In this document: in pieces, positions 16,780 through 27,015 of the stretch
Numbering within the stretch: the stretch's first letter is position 1
Layout: each line of letters opens with the position of its first letter
NCBI GenBank assembly: GCA_029570835.1
Contig: JAKPTX010000117.1
Span: 18,514-82,513, forward strand
Source: Bacteroidota bacterium
Lineage (GTDB): Bacteria; Bacteroidota; Bacteroidia; Bacteroidales; WCHB1-69
Direction: 5' to 3'
Length of the DNA stretch: 64,000 bases
Notes under the pieces: generated by a model
What the model was told of the DNA's origin: nothing
The model's input: the letters and a program-made list of their open reading frames with translations, nothing else
Database searches by the model: none
Made by a program: the position numbers and the translations under genes

Positions 16780-17892
16780 ATGGAAAGAATTGGCATTATT
16801 GGTGGTGGACATCTGGGAACCATGATGGCTGAAGCTGCCCATCGTATGGGGATGCAGATCATCGTTTTAGATCCACAACCCAACTGTCCCTGTTCTCAGT
16901 ACGCTGACGAACAGATTGTCGCAGAATTTACTAATCAAAGCAAAATGGAGGAACTCTGCATCAAAAGTGATCTGGTTACCTACGCTTTTGAAAATGTTCC
17001 CTATCACATTATCAAAGAGTTAGGAATTCAATACAACATCCCTCAGGGAGAGATGCCGCTGTTCCTTTCTCAACACCGCTTGCGTGAAAAAATTTCAGCC
17101 ACCCGCGCCGGTGCCATCTGCGGAGAATATATCCCCGTCAACAATACTTACGAGTTAATTGAAGGAATCCGTTTGATTGATTACCCTTGTGTTCTGAAAA
17201 CTTGCGATACTTTCGAAAAGAAAGAGTCCGTTATTCTCAAAGGGGGTACACAGTTCCCGGAAGCTTCCCGTGTAGTGGAAAATCACCATTCTATTCTGGA
17301 AAAGTGGATCAACTTTGATTATGAAGTGAGTATTGTGGTAGTCAGAAGTATTTTTGGAGATATCAGCACTTTCCCGGTTACCCTGAATATCAACAAAGGC
17401 TCCAATCTGCTGATGAGTATTGCTCCTGCTCCCATCCCTGAAGAGATTATCCACAAAGTTGAATCCACAGCCAAAACAATGATGCGTAACTTTGGATTTG
17501 TGGGTACACTGACCATTGAAATGTTTGTGGTTGGAAATGAGGTGATCTTTAATGAGATGATTCCCCATCCTCATAATTCAGGAAATTACACCATTGAAGC
17601 GTGTGAAGTGGATCAATTTGAACAACATATCAGAGCGTTAAGCGGACTGCCACTGAAAGAAACTACGCTGCTCCATCCTGCAATTACTGTCAGTTTTTAC
17701 GGACAAGATGTTGAGGGAGTCAGAATCATAGAGCAAAGGCAACTGCCCCGAACCTATGTTCATGATTATCTCAAAAATGAGATCCGGGATAACATAAAAG
17801 TGGGACATGTTACATTTATTGACTACTCCAAAGAGGAGGTTGAAAAGCTCATGGATCAGTATTGGAAGAGTCATTTGGAGGAGAGCCAATAA
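16780..17892 (+). CDS. purK: 5-(carboxyamino)imidazole ribonucleotide synthase
   Basis: IGIIGGGHLGTMMAEAAHRMGMQIIVLDP; FNEMIPHPHNSGNYTIEAC. Confidence 0.95.
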   Translation: MERIGIIGGGHLGTMMAEAAHRMGMQIIVLDPQPNCPCSQYADEQIVAEFTNQSKMEELCIKSDLVTYAFENVPYHIIKELGIQYNIPQGEMPLFLSQHRLREKISATRAGAICGEYIPVNNTYELIEGIRLIDYPCVLKTCDTFEKKESVILKGGTQFPEASRVVENHHSILEKWINFDYEVSIVVVRSIFGDISTFPVTLNINKGSNLLMSIAPAPIPEEIIHKVESTAKTMMRNFGFVGTLTIEMFVVGNEVIFNEMIPHPHNSGNYTIEACEVDQFEQHIRALSGLPLKETTLLHPAITVSFYGQDVEGVRIIEQRQLPRTYVHDYLKNEIRDNIKVGHVTFIDYSKEEVEKLMDQYWKSHLEESQ

Positions 17893-18023
17893 ATGATTTT
17901 GAGTATGATATTGGATTCTTCGCCCCACAACAGCAGCCAACAGGAAATAGATAACCTGACTGCTCAAGGGTTTCAGAAGAGCCACTGAATGTCCTCCCCC
18001 CCAATTATTTAAAATAAAAAATA

Positions 18024-18052
18024 AAAAACAAGAAATTAGAAATAAGAAATAT
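18024..18052 (+). repeat. Short heptamer run abutting a start codon
   Basis: AGAAATTAGAAATAAGAAATAT ending just upstream of GTG 18057. Confidence 0.6.
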
Positions 18053-18056
18053 CAAC

Positions 18057-18542
18057 GTGACTGAAAAGAGAAAAATTAAAAATGTTTTTGCCCAGGGAAA
18101 CTACAACTGTATCGCTTGTTCTCCCTACAATCCTATCGGTTTTAAACTCCAATTTTATGAGGAAGGAGATTATATCACCGCTTCGTGGAACCCGCAACAC
18201 AACTACGAGGGTTACCCGGGAATTTTACATGGCGGCGTACAGGCTCTGCTTTTAGATGAAATCTCAGCCTGGACTGTTTATATTAAAGCCAAAACGTCGG
18301 GAGTTACGGGAAGAATGAGTATCAGATACAAAAAAGAGGTGACTATCAATCAATCGGAGATCAGATTAAGGGGTAGAATTTTAGAACATCGAAGAAATTT
18401 ATGTATCCTGGAAGCGCAACTTTTTAATGCGGATGGAGAATTATGCGCCGAAGCAGAGACTACCTTTTTCTTATTCCCTGTTGAAAAAATGATTGCAGAA
18501 GGAACCTATCCGGCACGTTTTGAAGATTTTTATGACGAGTAA
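18057..18542 (+). CDS. PaaI-type hotdog thioesterase
   Basis: YPGILHGGVQALLLDEISAWTVY. Confidence 0.85.
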   Translation: MTEKRKIKNVFAQGNYNCIACSPYNPIGFKLQFYEEGDYITASWNPQHNYEGYPGILHGGVQALLLDEISAWTVYIKAKTSGVTGRMSIRYKKEVTINQSEIRLRGRILEHRRNLCILEAQLFNADGELCAEAETTFFLFPVEKMIAEGTYPARFEDFYDE

Positions 18543-18559
18543 TCCCTTTATCGCCCGTT

Positions 18560-19003
18560 ATGTTTTTTTCTGACGAATATTTTATGAAAATCGCCTATCA
18601 AGAGGCATTGCAGGCTTATGAACTGGATGAAGTACCGGTAGGAGCTGTCGTGGTGCTCAATGATCAAATCATTGGGAAAGGACACAATTTAACCCAAACC
18701 CTTACTGATGTTACCGCTCACGCCGAAATGTTGGCTATCACAGCAGCATCCAATCATTTGACTGCCAAATATTTACAAGATTGCACTCTCTACGTGACTT
18801 TGGAGCCCTGTATCATGTGTGCCGGTGCCATTGCGCTGGCACAAGTCGGAAAGTTGGTCTATGGTGCCCATGACCCCAAAAGAGGCTACACTTTGCTTGG
18901 GAAAAATATCTTACATCCTAAAACAGAAGTGGTTACAGGCATCATGGAAGGAGAGTGCAAAGAATTATTAATCCGTTTTTTTAATCAAAAAAGAGACTCA
19001 TGA
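18560..19003 (+). CDS. tadA: tRNA adenosine deaminase / nucleoside deaminase
   Basis: HAEM and PCIMCAGAI zinc motifs; start could be 18584. Confidence 0.92.
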   Translation: MFFSDEYFMKIAYQEALQAYELDEVPVGAVVVLNDQIIGKGHNLTQTLTDVTAHAEMLAITAASNHLTAKYLQDCTLYVTLEPCIMCAGAIALAQVGKLVYGAHDPKRGYTLLGKNILHPKTEVVTGIMEGECKELLIRFFNQKRDS

Positions 19004-20379
19004 CACTAATCAAATCGATTTCCGGAATCAGAGGTACCATCGGTGGAAAACCTGACGAAAACCTCACCCCTATAGATGTAGTCAAATTTTGTTCAGCTTT
19101 TATTCAAACCCTTCAAAATAGAAATCCGTCGCCAACCATTGTGGTAGGACGAGATGCCCGTATTTCCGGTCCCATTTTGAGCCAACTGGTTTGCGCTACC
19201 CTTCAAAGTATGGGTGCTCACGTAATTGATGTGGGTTTGTCGACCACTCCAACCGTTGAAATGAGTGTAATCCAAAAGCAAGCTGACGGAGGAATTATTC
19301 TCACCGCCAGTCACAATCCGATGGAATGGAATGCGCTCAAACTGTTAAACCACAAAGGAGAATTTATCTCCGCGGAAGATGCATCTCAACTGCTTGAAAT
19401 CGCTGATAATGAGGAGTTTGAATATGCAAAAATAGATCAATTGGGAACTTATCAACTGTATGAAAACGCCATCAACGACCATATTGACGCCATATTGGCG
19501 CTTCCATTAGTGGATGTTGAAGCGATTCGTCAAGCTCAATTTAAAGTGGCTGTTGATGCGGTCAATTCAACCGGAGGAATATCGATACCCCCGCTATTGG
19601 ATCGTTTGGGCGTAGAGTATCATCTGTTGAATGGCGAACCCACCGGTATTTTTGCGCATAATCCTGAGCCGTTACCTGAACATTTAGGCGATATTTCGAG
19701 ACTGGTAGTTGAAAAAAAGCTGGATTTGGGCTTGGTTACAGACCCCGATGTCGACCGTTTGGCAATGATTATGGAAAATGGCGAAATGTTCGGTGAAGAG
19801 TACACCATTGTCGCCATTGCCGACTATATTTTGCAGCACACACCCGGCAATACCGTTTCCAACCTTTCCTCTTCCCGCGCTCTAAGGGATGTCACCCATC
19901 GTTACCAAATGCAGTATGAAGCGGCTGCTGTCGGCGAGGTGAATGTAGTCAAAAAAATGAAAGAGATCAATGCTGTTTTCGGAGGCGAAGGAAACGGAGG
20001 GGTGATCTATCCCGAATTACACTACGGCAGGGATGCTCTCGTAGGAATTGCCCTCTTTTTATCTTGGCTGGCGCACAGCAAACAGAGCATGACGGAGTTG
20101 AAAAAGCGCTATCCCGCCTACTCCATCTCTAAAAATAAACTACCTTTGGAGCCTGGTATGGATGTCAAACGGATCTTAAAAAAAGTTGCCGATCAATTCC
20201 GTTCTACCGAGCAAGTAACTGATATTGATGGAGTTAAGATCGACTACAAATCCGGATGGGTTCACTTAAGAAGTTCCAATACCGAGCCGATTATCCGAAT
20301 CTACGCCGAAGCTCCCACCATGGAAGAAGCCGACCAACTGGTTCAGAAAATCATGCAACTCCTCAAAGAAATTCAATAA
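19000..20379 (+). CDS. glmM: Phosphoglucosamine mutase / phosphohexomutase
   Basis: GISGTIGG-like N-terminus, TASHNPMEWN active-site loop, DPDVDRLA. Confidence 0.9.
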   Translation: MTLIKSISGIRGTIGGKPDENLTPIDVVKFCSAFIQTLQNRNPSPTIVVGRDARISGPILSQLVCATLQSMGAHVIDVGLSTTPTVEMSVIQKQADGGIILTASHNPMEWNALKLLNHKGEFISAEDASQLLEIADNEEFEYAKIDQLGTYQLYENAINDHIDAILALPLVDVEAIRQAQFKVAVDAVNSTGGISIPPLLDRLGVEYHLLNGEPTGIFAHNPEPLPEHLGDISRLVVEKKLDLGLVTDPDVDRLAMIMENGEMFGEEYTIVAIADYILQHTPGNTVSNLSSSRALRDVTHRYQMQYEAAAVGEVNVVKKMKEINAVFGGEGNGGVIYPELHYGRDALVGIALFLSWLAHSKQSMTELKKRYPAYSISKNKLPLEPGMDVKRILKKVADQFRSTEQVTDIDGVKIDYKSGWVHLRSSNTEPIIRIYAEAPTMEEADQLVQKIMQLLKEIQ

Positions 20380-20417
20380 TTATTCTGATTTTTCTGTTTT
20401 TATTTTGGAAAAAAAAA

Positions 20418-20469
20418 GGGGGGCAGATCATATTTCGCTATTTCGTCAATTCTTTACCCCACTCTAGAA
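20418..20469 (-). repeat. 52-nt element copy E5
   Basis: Reverse-complement core gaaatagcgaaatatga. Confidence 0.85.
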
Positions 20470-20496
20470 TATCTGACCTTTTAGGATATTCTTGAT

Positions 20497-20553
20497 CAAT
20501 TACGAATTACGAATTACGAATTACGGAATCTTAAATTTAGAATTTAGAACCCC
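20497..20553 (+). repeat. CAATTAC GAATTAC x3 then TTTAGAA arrays
   Basis: Read directly. Confidence 0.92.
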
Positions 20554-20690
20554 AACCCCGACATAAATTTCTGGTCTATTGATATGAATACCAATGTGAT
20601 ATGTATAAAAATTAGCTCAATTCCGAAATCCGAAATCCGAATTCATTCTGACTTTCGCCTTTCGACTTTCGAAATGTCCGTTGATAACGA

Positions 20691-20720
20691 AAAAAGGAGC
20701 TTTTAATTCGGCTCCTTTTT
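20691..20720. terminator. Bidirectional rho-independent terminator between glmM and nrdJ
   Basis: AAAAAGGAGC...GCTCCTTTTT. Confidence 0.85.
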
Positions 20721-20751
20721 ATTATAGTTAACGGTTTGAATACACATTACA

Positions 20752-23490
20752 TTATCCACATTTAGAATATCCGCAGCTGGAGCAGGTTAGACAACCCTCC
20801 TGGAAATATATTGACTCCATACCACAACTGGGACAAGTTTTTCCTTTTTGTTTGGTTCCATCGGCAATAAAGCTTTGCAATGCTCTAACCACACCTCTTC
20901 GCCAGGAATTGATTGTTTCCTCTCTGAAGTTCAGTCCACCAATGATGTTCACAACATTTTCGATTGGAATTTCATGACGCAAGAGAGCTGAAATCATTTT
21001 AGCATAGTTCCAAAACTCCGGATTAAAAGTTCTGGACAAACCTCCCATGGTTACTTCATACCCATCTTTATCATAATACTTGAAATCGTACTGCTTAACT
21101 CCCTCGGGAAGTCTGTTTTTAACAATGAAACCACTTTCTACCCAACCGGGAACAGGAAAACGCTCCCCTTCAGATTTACCCGTAAAGATCTCGTAAGGTC
21201 TTCCATCTCGGGTTCCAATAAAGGCCATCCAATCTTCATTATTATTTTTAAACCTTACGATTTTAGCTGCTAACTCTTTTGGTCTTCTTAATTTCTTGGT
21301 TTCTTCTTCTGTTCTCTTCGGTTTTGCATCTGTTGAAATGAAAATTCCTTCTCTGGAACCCTCTCTGTAAACGGTCATTCCTTTACAGCCGGACTCCCAG
21401 GCTTTCACGTAAACAGCACCAACTGTTTCTTCAGTAGTTTTTTCAGGTACATTAATGGTTACAGAGATCGAGTGATCCACCCATTTTTGAACCATCCCTT
21501 GCAGTTCTACTTTTTTAAGGTAATCTGTATCTGCGGCAGTTGACTTATAATATGGTGATTTCTCAACCAAGGTCCTAATTTCAGATTCCTCCATGTTTTC
21601 AAGAAGATTTCTGTCTATTCCTTGAATTTCTGCCCAAGTTACAAATTTAGGGTGAAACACATGATACTCTTCAAAAAGATCTCCATTCATATCCCGTACC
21701 GCTTTACGGTTATTCAAATCGTTAGGATTTACCTTTCTTCTTCTTTTGTAGTAAACATTAAAAGCGGGTTCAATACCTGAAGTAGTTTGAGTACAAATAC
21801 TCACACTTCCGGTAGGAGCAATAGTTAGTAAGGCAATGTTTCTTCTGCCATATCTAACCATATCTTCATATAATTTTTCATCTGCTTTTTTCAAGCGAAG
21901 TACAAAAGGATTTTGAACTTCTTTAATACAGCTATAAACCGGAAATGCGCCTCTTTCTTTAGCCATTGTAACTGAGGATCTATAAGCTGATAAAGCGAGT
22001 TGCTTATGAACCTCTTCTGAAAAAGCATTCCCTCTATCAGAACCATATCTAATATTCAGTGCAGCCAACATGTCTCCTTCCGCAGTAATACCCAATCCTG
22101 TTCTTCTGCCTTTCAAAGTTTGTTTTTTAATTTTGTTCCACAACTCCATCTCTACTCTTTTGATATCATCTGTTTCAGGATCACTCGCCACTTTAGCCAA
22201 TATTTGGTCAATCTTTTCTATTTCCAAATCGATAATATCATCCATTAATCGTTGAGCATACTGAACATGTTGTTTAAAAAGGGTCATATCAAAAAAAGCC
22301 TCTTCTGTAAAGGGATTTTTTACGTAGCTATACATATTGAGAGCAATCAGGCGACAACTATCATAAGGACAAAGAGGAATTTCCCCGCATGGGTTGGTAG
22401 AAACTGTTTTGAATCCTTCATCTTCGTAGCAATCCGGAATCGCTTCTTTAGCAATTGTATCCCAAAAAAGTACACCGGGTTCTGCAGATTTCCACGCATT
22501 ATGAATAATTTTATTCCATAATTTGCGAGCATCTATTTCTTGAGTATAGGTTGGTGTTTCACTATGAATCGGATATTGTTGCGTATAGGAAGTTCCATTT
22601 TTAACTGCTTCCATGAATTTATTATCAATTCTCACGGATACATTCGCACCGGTAATCTTACCGGGTATCATCTTAGCATCTATAAAATGCTCCGCATCGG
22701 GATGTTTAATTGATATTGATAACATGAGTGCTCCTCTTCTTCCATCCTGAGCTACTTCACGTGTTGAATTGGAATATCTTTCCATAAATGGAACTACTCC
22801 TGTAGAAGTAATTGCACAATTCTTCACCTGACTACCTGAAGGTCTGATATGTGAAAGATCGTGTCCTACTCCACCTCTTCTTTTCATCAACTGCACTTGT
22901 TCCTCATCCATTTTCATTATTCCACCATAAGAGTCGGAACGTGAGTCATTTCCTATTACAAAACAATTTGACAAGGAAGCAATCTGATAATTATTCCCAA
23001 TTCCTGCCATAGGACTTCCTTGTGGAACAATATAAGCAAAGTTTTTAAAGAGAGAATAGATCAACTCCTCATCCATAGGATTAACATATTTCTTTTCTAT
23101 TCTTGCAAACTCTTTGGCTAATCTTCTATGCATTTCATCAGGAGTTCTTTCCAACAAAGCCCCTTCGTCATTTTTCAATGCGTACTTATCTATCCAAACT
23201 CCCGCAGCTAATTCATCGCCATTAAAATATGCCACCACCTCACTGAAAATTTCAGATTTTGTGTATGTTGGTGGTGATAATGGCTCCTCTTCTACTTCCT
23301 CTTTTACCATATTAATATCCGTTGAACTCTCCATTTCCAATCCCTCAAACAGCGTTTGACTGGACGTCAATCGTTCCAATTCTTGCTCTCTTTTTATTAC
23401 TATTTCATCATTTTTCTTGCGCAAAATAAGCTCCTCTTCTTCCAAAAAAAGACCTAAATTTTGAGGTTTAAAGGATTGGCTCTCGTTCAT
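20752..23490 (-). CDS. nrdJ: Adenosylcobalamin-dependent (class II) ribonucleotide reductase
   Basis: SNCFVIGND; NPCGEIPL; LLTIAPTGSVS; C-terminal CPSCG...CSSCGYSKCG. Confidence 0.95.
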   Translation of the reverse strand: MNESQSFKPQNLGLFLEEEELILRKKNDEIVIKREQELERLTSSQTLFEGLEMESSTDINMVKEEVEEEPLSPPTYTKSEIFSEVVAYFNGDELAAGVWIDKYALKNDEGALLERTPDEMHRRLAKEFARIEKKYVNPMDEELIYSLFKNFAYIVPQGSPMAGIGNNYQIASLSNCFVIGNDSRSDSYGGIMKMDEEQVQLMKRRGGVGHDLSHIRPSGSQVKNCAITSTGVVPFMERYSNSTREVAQDGRRGALMLSISIKHPDAEHFIDAKMIPGKITGANVSVRIDNKFMEAVKNGTSYTQQYPIHSETPTYTQEIDARKLWNKIIHNAWKSAEPGVLFWDTIAKEAIPDCYEDEGFKTVSTNPCGEIPLCPYDSCRLIALNMYSYVKNPFTEEAFFDMTLFKQHVQYAQRLMDDIIDLEIEKIDQILAKVASDPETDDIKRVEMELWNKIKKQTLKGRRTGLGITAEGDMLAALNIRYGSDRGNAFSEEVHKQLALSAYRSSVTMAKERGAFPVYSCIKEVQNPFVLRLKKADEKLYEDMVRYGRRNIALLTIAPTGSVSICTQTTSGIEPAFNVYYKRRRKVNPNDLNNRKAVRDMNGDLFEEYHVFHPKFVTWAEIQGIDRNLLENMEESEIRTLVEKSPYYKSTAADTDYLKKVELQGMVQKWVDHSISVTINVPEKTTEETVGAVYVKAWESGCKGMTVYREGSREGIFISTDAKPKRTEEETKKLRRPKELAAKIVRFKNNNEDWMAFIGTRDGRPYEIFTGKSEGERFPVPGWVESGFIVKNRLPEGVKQYDFKYYDKDGYEVTMGGLSRTFNPEFWNYAKMISALLRHEIPIENVVNIIGGLNFREETINSWRRGVVRALQSFIADGTKQKGKTCPSCGMESIYFQEGCLTCSSCGYSKCG

Positions 23491-23761
23491 TTTTTATGTT
23501 ATTATTTTATTTATATTTTTACGTTTTTATCACCAAAAAGGGGTCAAAAAAGGAGATCTTAAGGTATAAGAACAAATGTTAATTTATATATGTGAGTTAA
23601 AATCAGTAACTTGTAGAATTAAAATCTCTAAAGAAACCCATTTGCTAAAATAGAATAATGAATGGCATTTTATATCTTTTATTTTAACATATTATCAACA
23701 AAATATCGTTGATATTTTTTAAAGGTTATCTATCAGGCGTTTAGATATTTTTATTTAAAAA

Positions 23762-24646
23762 TTATTTTTTTCCTGATAGCTGTGCCGTAGGATCTATTTT
23801 TTTAATTAACCCTTGTAAAACCTCACCGGGTCCATATTCTATATAGCTATTAAATCCATCTTTCATCATATTCTGGACAGTCATTGTCCACAATACCGGT
23901 GCCGTTAATTGCTTAATTAAATTCTGTTTGATTAAAGCTGGATCTGTTTCCGGAAGAGCGGTATAATTTTGATAAATTGGACAACATGGCGTTTTAAATT
24001 GAGTATTATTGATCGCTTCAGCCAACTCCTCTTGTGCCGGTAACATCAGTGGGGAGTGAAAAGCACCACCCACATTCAACATCATAACACGTTTAGCTCC
24101 GGCTTCTTTAATTTTCTCCATCGCTATTTCCAACCCTTTAAAAGAACCTGAAATTACTAATTGTCCGGGACAATTAAAATTGGCAGGAACAACCACTTCA
24201 TCAATATCATCACAAATCTCTTTTACTTTTTGATCTTCAAAACCGATGACCACTGCCATTCCTGAGGGATTTGCCAAACATGCTTTTTGCATTGCATTAG
24301 CTCTTCTGGATACCAATTTTAGTCCATCTGCAAAGTCCAATGCTCCACTTGCAACCAATGCAGAAAATTCACCCAATGAATGTCCTGCAACTCCATCAGG
24401 GTTACCCCCCTCATGAAGCATTAAATATGCTATGGTAGAATGTATAAAAATTGCCGGTTGGGTAATATGAGTTTCTTTCAAATCAGCATCTGTTCCATGG
24501 AACATTTTATCTGAGATTGAGAATCCTAATATTTCATCAGCTTGAAGAAAGAGACGCTTAGCTTCAGGAAATTGGTCAAATAATTCTTTACCCATTCCTA
24601 CAAATTGAGCTCCTTGTCCCGGAAAAACGCATGCCTTCTTATTCAT
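23762..24646 (-). CDS. fabD: Malonyl CoA-ACP transacylase
   Basis: MNKKACVFPGQGAQFVGMG; GHSLGEFSALVASGAL. Confidence 0.96.
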   Translation of the reverse strand: MNKKACVFPGQGAQFVGMGKELFDQFPEAKRLFLQADEILGFSISDKMFHGTDADLKETHITQPAIFIHSTIAYLMLHEGGNPDGVAGHSLGEFSALVASGALDFADGLKLVSRRANAMQKACLANPSGMAVVIGFEDQKVKEICDDIDEVVVPANFNCPGQLVISGSFKGLEIAMEKIKEAGAKRVMMLNVGGAFHSPLMLPAQEELAEAINNTQFKTPCCPIYQNYTALPETDPALIKQNLIKQLTAPVLWTMTVQNMMKDGFNSYIEYGPGEVLQGLIKKIDPTAQLSGKK

Positions 24647-24770
24647 AAATTTTAATTTTAATAATGAGTTTGCAAAGATATCGATTTTTTTCGATAGTGC
24701 AGCAGATTTCCTCCCCCCTTTTTTTTTATTAAAAATAAAGAGAAAAGGAGTATATTTCACAAAAAACCAT

Positions 24771-24778
24771 TATCTTTG
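24771..24778 (+). promoter_or_regulatory. -7 box TATCTTTG for pyrH
   Basis: TAnnTTTG match 17 nt before the ATG. Confidence 0.6.
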
Positions 24779-24794
24779 CGCAAAATTTCCGAAT

Positions 24795-25499
24795 ATGATC
24801 TATCGTCGTATCTTATTAAAACTGAGCGGAGAATCTTTGATGGGAAAAGATGGGTATGGTATTGATTACAATGCAGTTAGCCATTATGCTTTAGAAATAA
24901 AAAGTGCTGTTGAGTTGGGTGTTCAGGTTGGAGTTGTAATTGGAGGCGGAAATATTTTTAGAGGAGTAAAAGGGTCAGATCGTGGTTTTGATAGAAGACA
25001 AGGAGATCAGATGGGAATGTTGGCAACCTTAATTAATGGATTAGCACTACAAACCGTATTGGAAGAGCATGGTATCGCTACACAACTTCTTTCTGCTCTT
25101 TCTATTGATGGAATCGTTTCAAAAACTTCTTTCCGCAAAGCTGTTTCTCACCTTGAAAATAATGAAGTCGTTATTTTTGTTGGAGGAACCGGTAACTCTT
25201 TTTTCACCACTGATACAGCCGCTGCTTTACGTGCTGTTGAAATTCAGGCAGATCTATTGTTAAAAGGAACTCGTGTAGATGGAGTTTACGATGCTGATCC
25301 GGAAAAAGTGCTTACAGCAAAGAAATTCGACCAGATTTCTTATGAACAAGCGTACACTATGGGACTTAATATCTTAGACTTGACCGCATTTACCCTTTGT
25401 CAAGAAAATCAAATGCCTATTTACGTGTATAATGCAAACATTCCTAAAAATCTTTTGAAAATTTTACAGGGTGAACATATTGGAACAATAATAAATTAA
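24795..25499 (+). CDS. pyrH: UMP kinase
   Basis: RRILLKLSGESLMG; GGGNIFRG; VDGVYDADP. Confidence 0.97.
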   Translation: MIYRRILLKLSGESLMGKDGYGIDYNAVSHYALEIKSAVELGVQVGVVIGGGNIFRGVKGSDRGFDRRQGDQMGMLATLINGLALQTVLEEHGIATQLLSALSIDGIVSKTSFRKAVSHLENNEVVIFVGGTGNSFFTTDTAAALRAVEIQADLLLKGTRVDGVYDADPEKVLTAKKFDQISYEQAYTMGLNILDLTAFTLCQENQMPIYVYNANIPKNLLKILQGEHIGTIIN

Positions 25500-25505
25500 G
25501 GATTT

Positions 25506-25859
25506 ATGGAGCAGAATCAAAACCAAATTAATGAGTATGGTCCCCTTTTTAACAAAGCAAAAAAAAGGGTTAATTTTAAAATCCATGCTGCTATTTACCT
25601 CATAATTTTAGCCATATTATGGGTAATTTGGGGTTTTATCTTTAAAAATAGCTCCGCTGAAACTTCTATTTTTTTAAAATCGATTCTCTTTATTACCATT
25701 ATATGGAGTATCATATTAATTGCCCATTATCTCTACGCTTTTAAATGGAACTCTGCCTTGGTTGAACGAGAGTTACAACGCATGATAAAACAGATGGAGA
25801 AGGATAAAAAGAGTGAAACAGAATTAAATCAGGAAACAAAAAATAACGACGAACTATAA
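25506..25859 (+). CDS. 2TM domain-containing protein
   Basis: Two TM helices with FKIHAAIYLIILAILW. Confidence 0.7.
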   Translation: MEQNQNQINEYGPLFNKAKKRVNFKIHAAIYLIILAILWVIWGFIFKNSSAETSIFLKSILFITIIWSIILIAHYLYAFKWNSALVERELQRMIKQMEKDKKSETELNQETKNNDEL

Positions 25860-25893
25860 AATAAAATATTAATCACAATAAAAATTTAAAAAA

Positions 25894-26454
25894 ATGGACG
25901 AAATAACAATATGTATTGATACTGCAAGAGAGGGAATGTTACAAACGGTTGCTTTTTTTGAAAAAGAACTTCAAAAATTGAGAGCCGGAAAAGCATCACC
26001 CCAAATGTTAGATGGAATTAAAGTTGATTATTATGGTAATCCTACTCCTATTGAACAAGTTAGCAATATTTCAACCCCGGATGCTAGACAAATCATCATT
26101 CAGCCTTGGGAAAGAAATATGTTACAACCTATTGAAAAGGCCATTATTAATGCTAACATTGATGTAACTCCACAAAATAATGGAGAATTTATCAGGCTTG
26201 TAGTTCCCACTCCTACCGAAGAAAAAAGAAGAGATATGGTAAGAAAAGCTAAACAAGAGGCCGAGCAAGCAAAAATAGGTGTTAGAAATACTCGTAGAAC
26301 AGCTAACGAAACTGCAAAAAAATTAAAAGATGAGGGTCTCCCTGAAGACACTGCTATAAAACTTGAAGGAGATATTCAAAAATTAACTGACGACTTTATT
26401 TCAAAAATTGATAAAATTACTGAAATGAAAGAGAAAGAAATTATGACCATTTAA
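25894..26454 (+). CDS. frr: Ribosome recycling factor
   Basis: ELQKLRAGKASPQMLDGIKVDYYGNPTPIEQVSNIS. Confidence 0.97.
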   Translation: MDEITICIDTAREGMLQTVAFFEKELQKLRAGKASPQMLDGIKVDYYGNPTPIEQVSNISTPDARQIIIQPWERNMLQPIEKAIINANIDVTPQNNGEFIRLVVPTPTEEKRRDMVRKAKQEAEQAKIGVRNTRRTANETAKKLKDEGLPEDTAIKLEGDIQKLTDDFISKIDKITEMKEKEIMTI

Positions 26455-26507
26455 TTTATACATTAATCATAAAAATAGTCACTATTTATTTATTTAAAAA
26501 TCGAATT

Positions 26508-26885
26508 ATGAACATGCCAAGTAATCTTAAATTTACAGAAGACCACGAATGGGTTGTTATTGAAGGTGATATTGCTATTGTAGGTGTAACTGCTTATGCT
26601 GCCGATCAATTAGGAGATATCGTATTCGTTGACGTTGCAACTGTTGGAGAAACCCTCGATGGAGGAGAGATATATGGTTCAATTGAAGCTGTTAAAACTG
26701 TTTCTGATCTTTTCTTACCTATCGGTGGTGAAATTATTGAGTTTAACGAAGAGGTGGAAGCAAATCCTGCTATTATTAATGAAGATCCGTACGGAGCCGG
26801 TTGGATTATCAAAATTAAACCTACCGATCCTGCTGAAATGGATAACCTCCTCTCCCATGAAGAGTACTTAAAAATTACTGAATAG
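26508..26885 (+). CDS. gcvH: Glycine cleavage system H protein
   Basis: FTEDHEWV; GSIEAVKTVSDLFLPIGGEI. Confidence 0.97.
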   Translation: MNMPSNLKFTEDHEWVVIEGDIAIVGVTAYAADQLGDIVFVDVATVGETLDGGEIYGSIEAVKTVSDLFLPIGGEIIEFNEEVEANPAIINEDPYGAGWIIKIKPTDPAEMDNLLSHEEYLKITE

Positions 26886-26929
26886 TTAAAATTATTACTT
26901 TATTGTATTGTAAATATCGTAATATTTTG

Positions 26930-26937
26930 TATCTTTG
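26930..26937 (+). promoter_or_regulatory. -7 box TATCTTTG with TTG at 26908-26910
   Basis: TTG-N19-TATCTTTG upstream of the first tonB. Confidence 0.7.
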
Positions 26938-27015
26938 CGCAATATTTATAATCCATTTAGAGTTATAATGATAAGACTAATAACCTATTCATAATTTTAA
27001 AAAACCGAGTACAAA

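Noticed and set aside
23490-23762. Cobalamin riboswitch upstream of nrdJ
   Set aside because: No recognisable B12-box or conserved core; only AT-rich sequence with one dyad.
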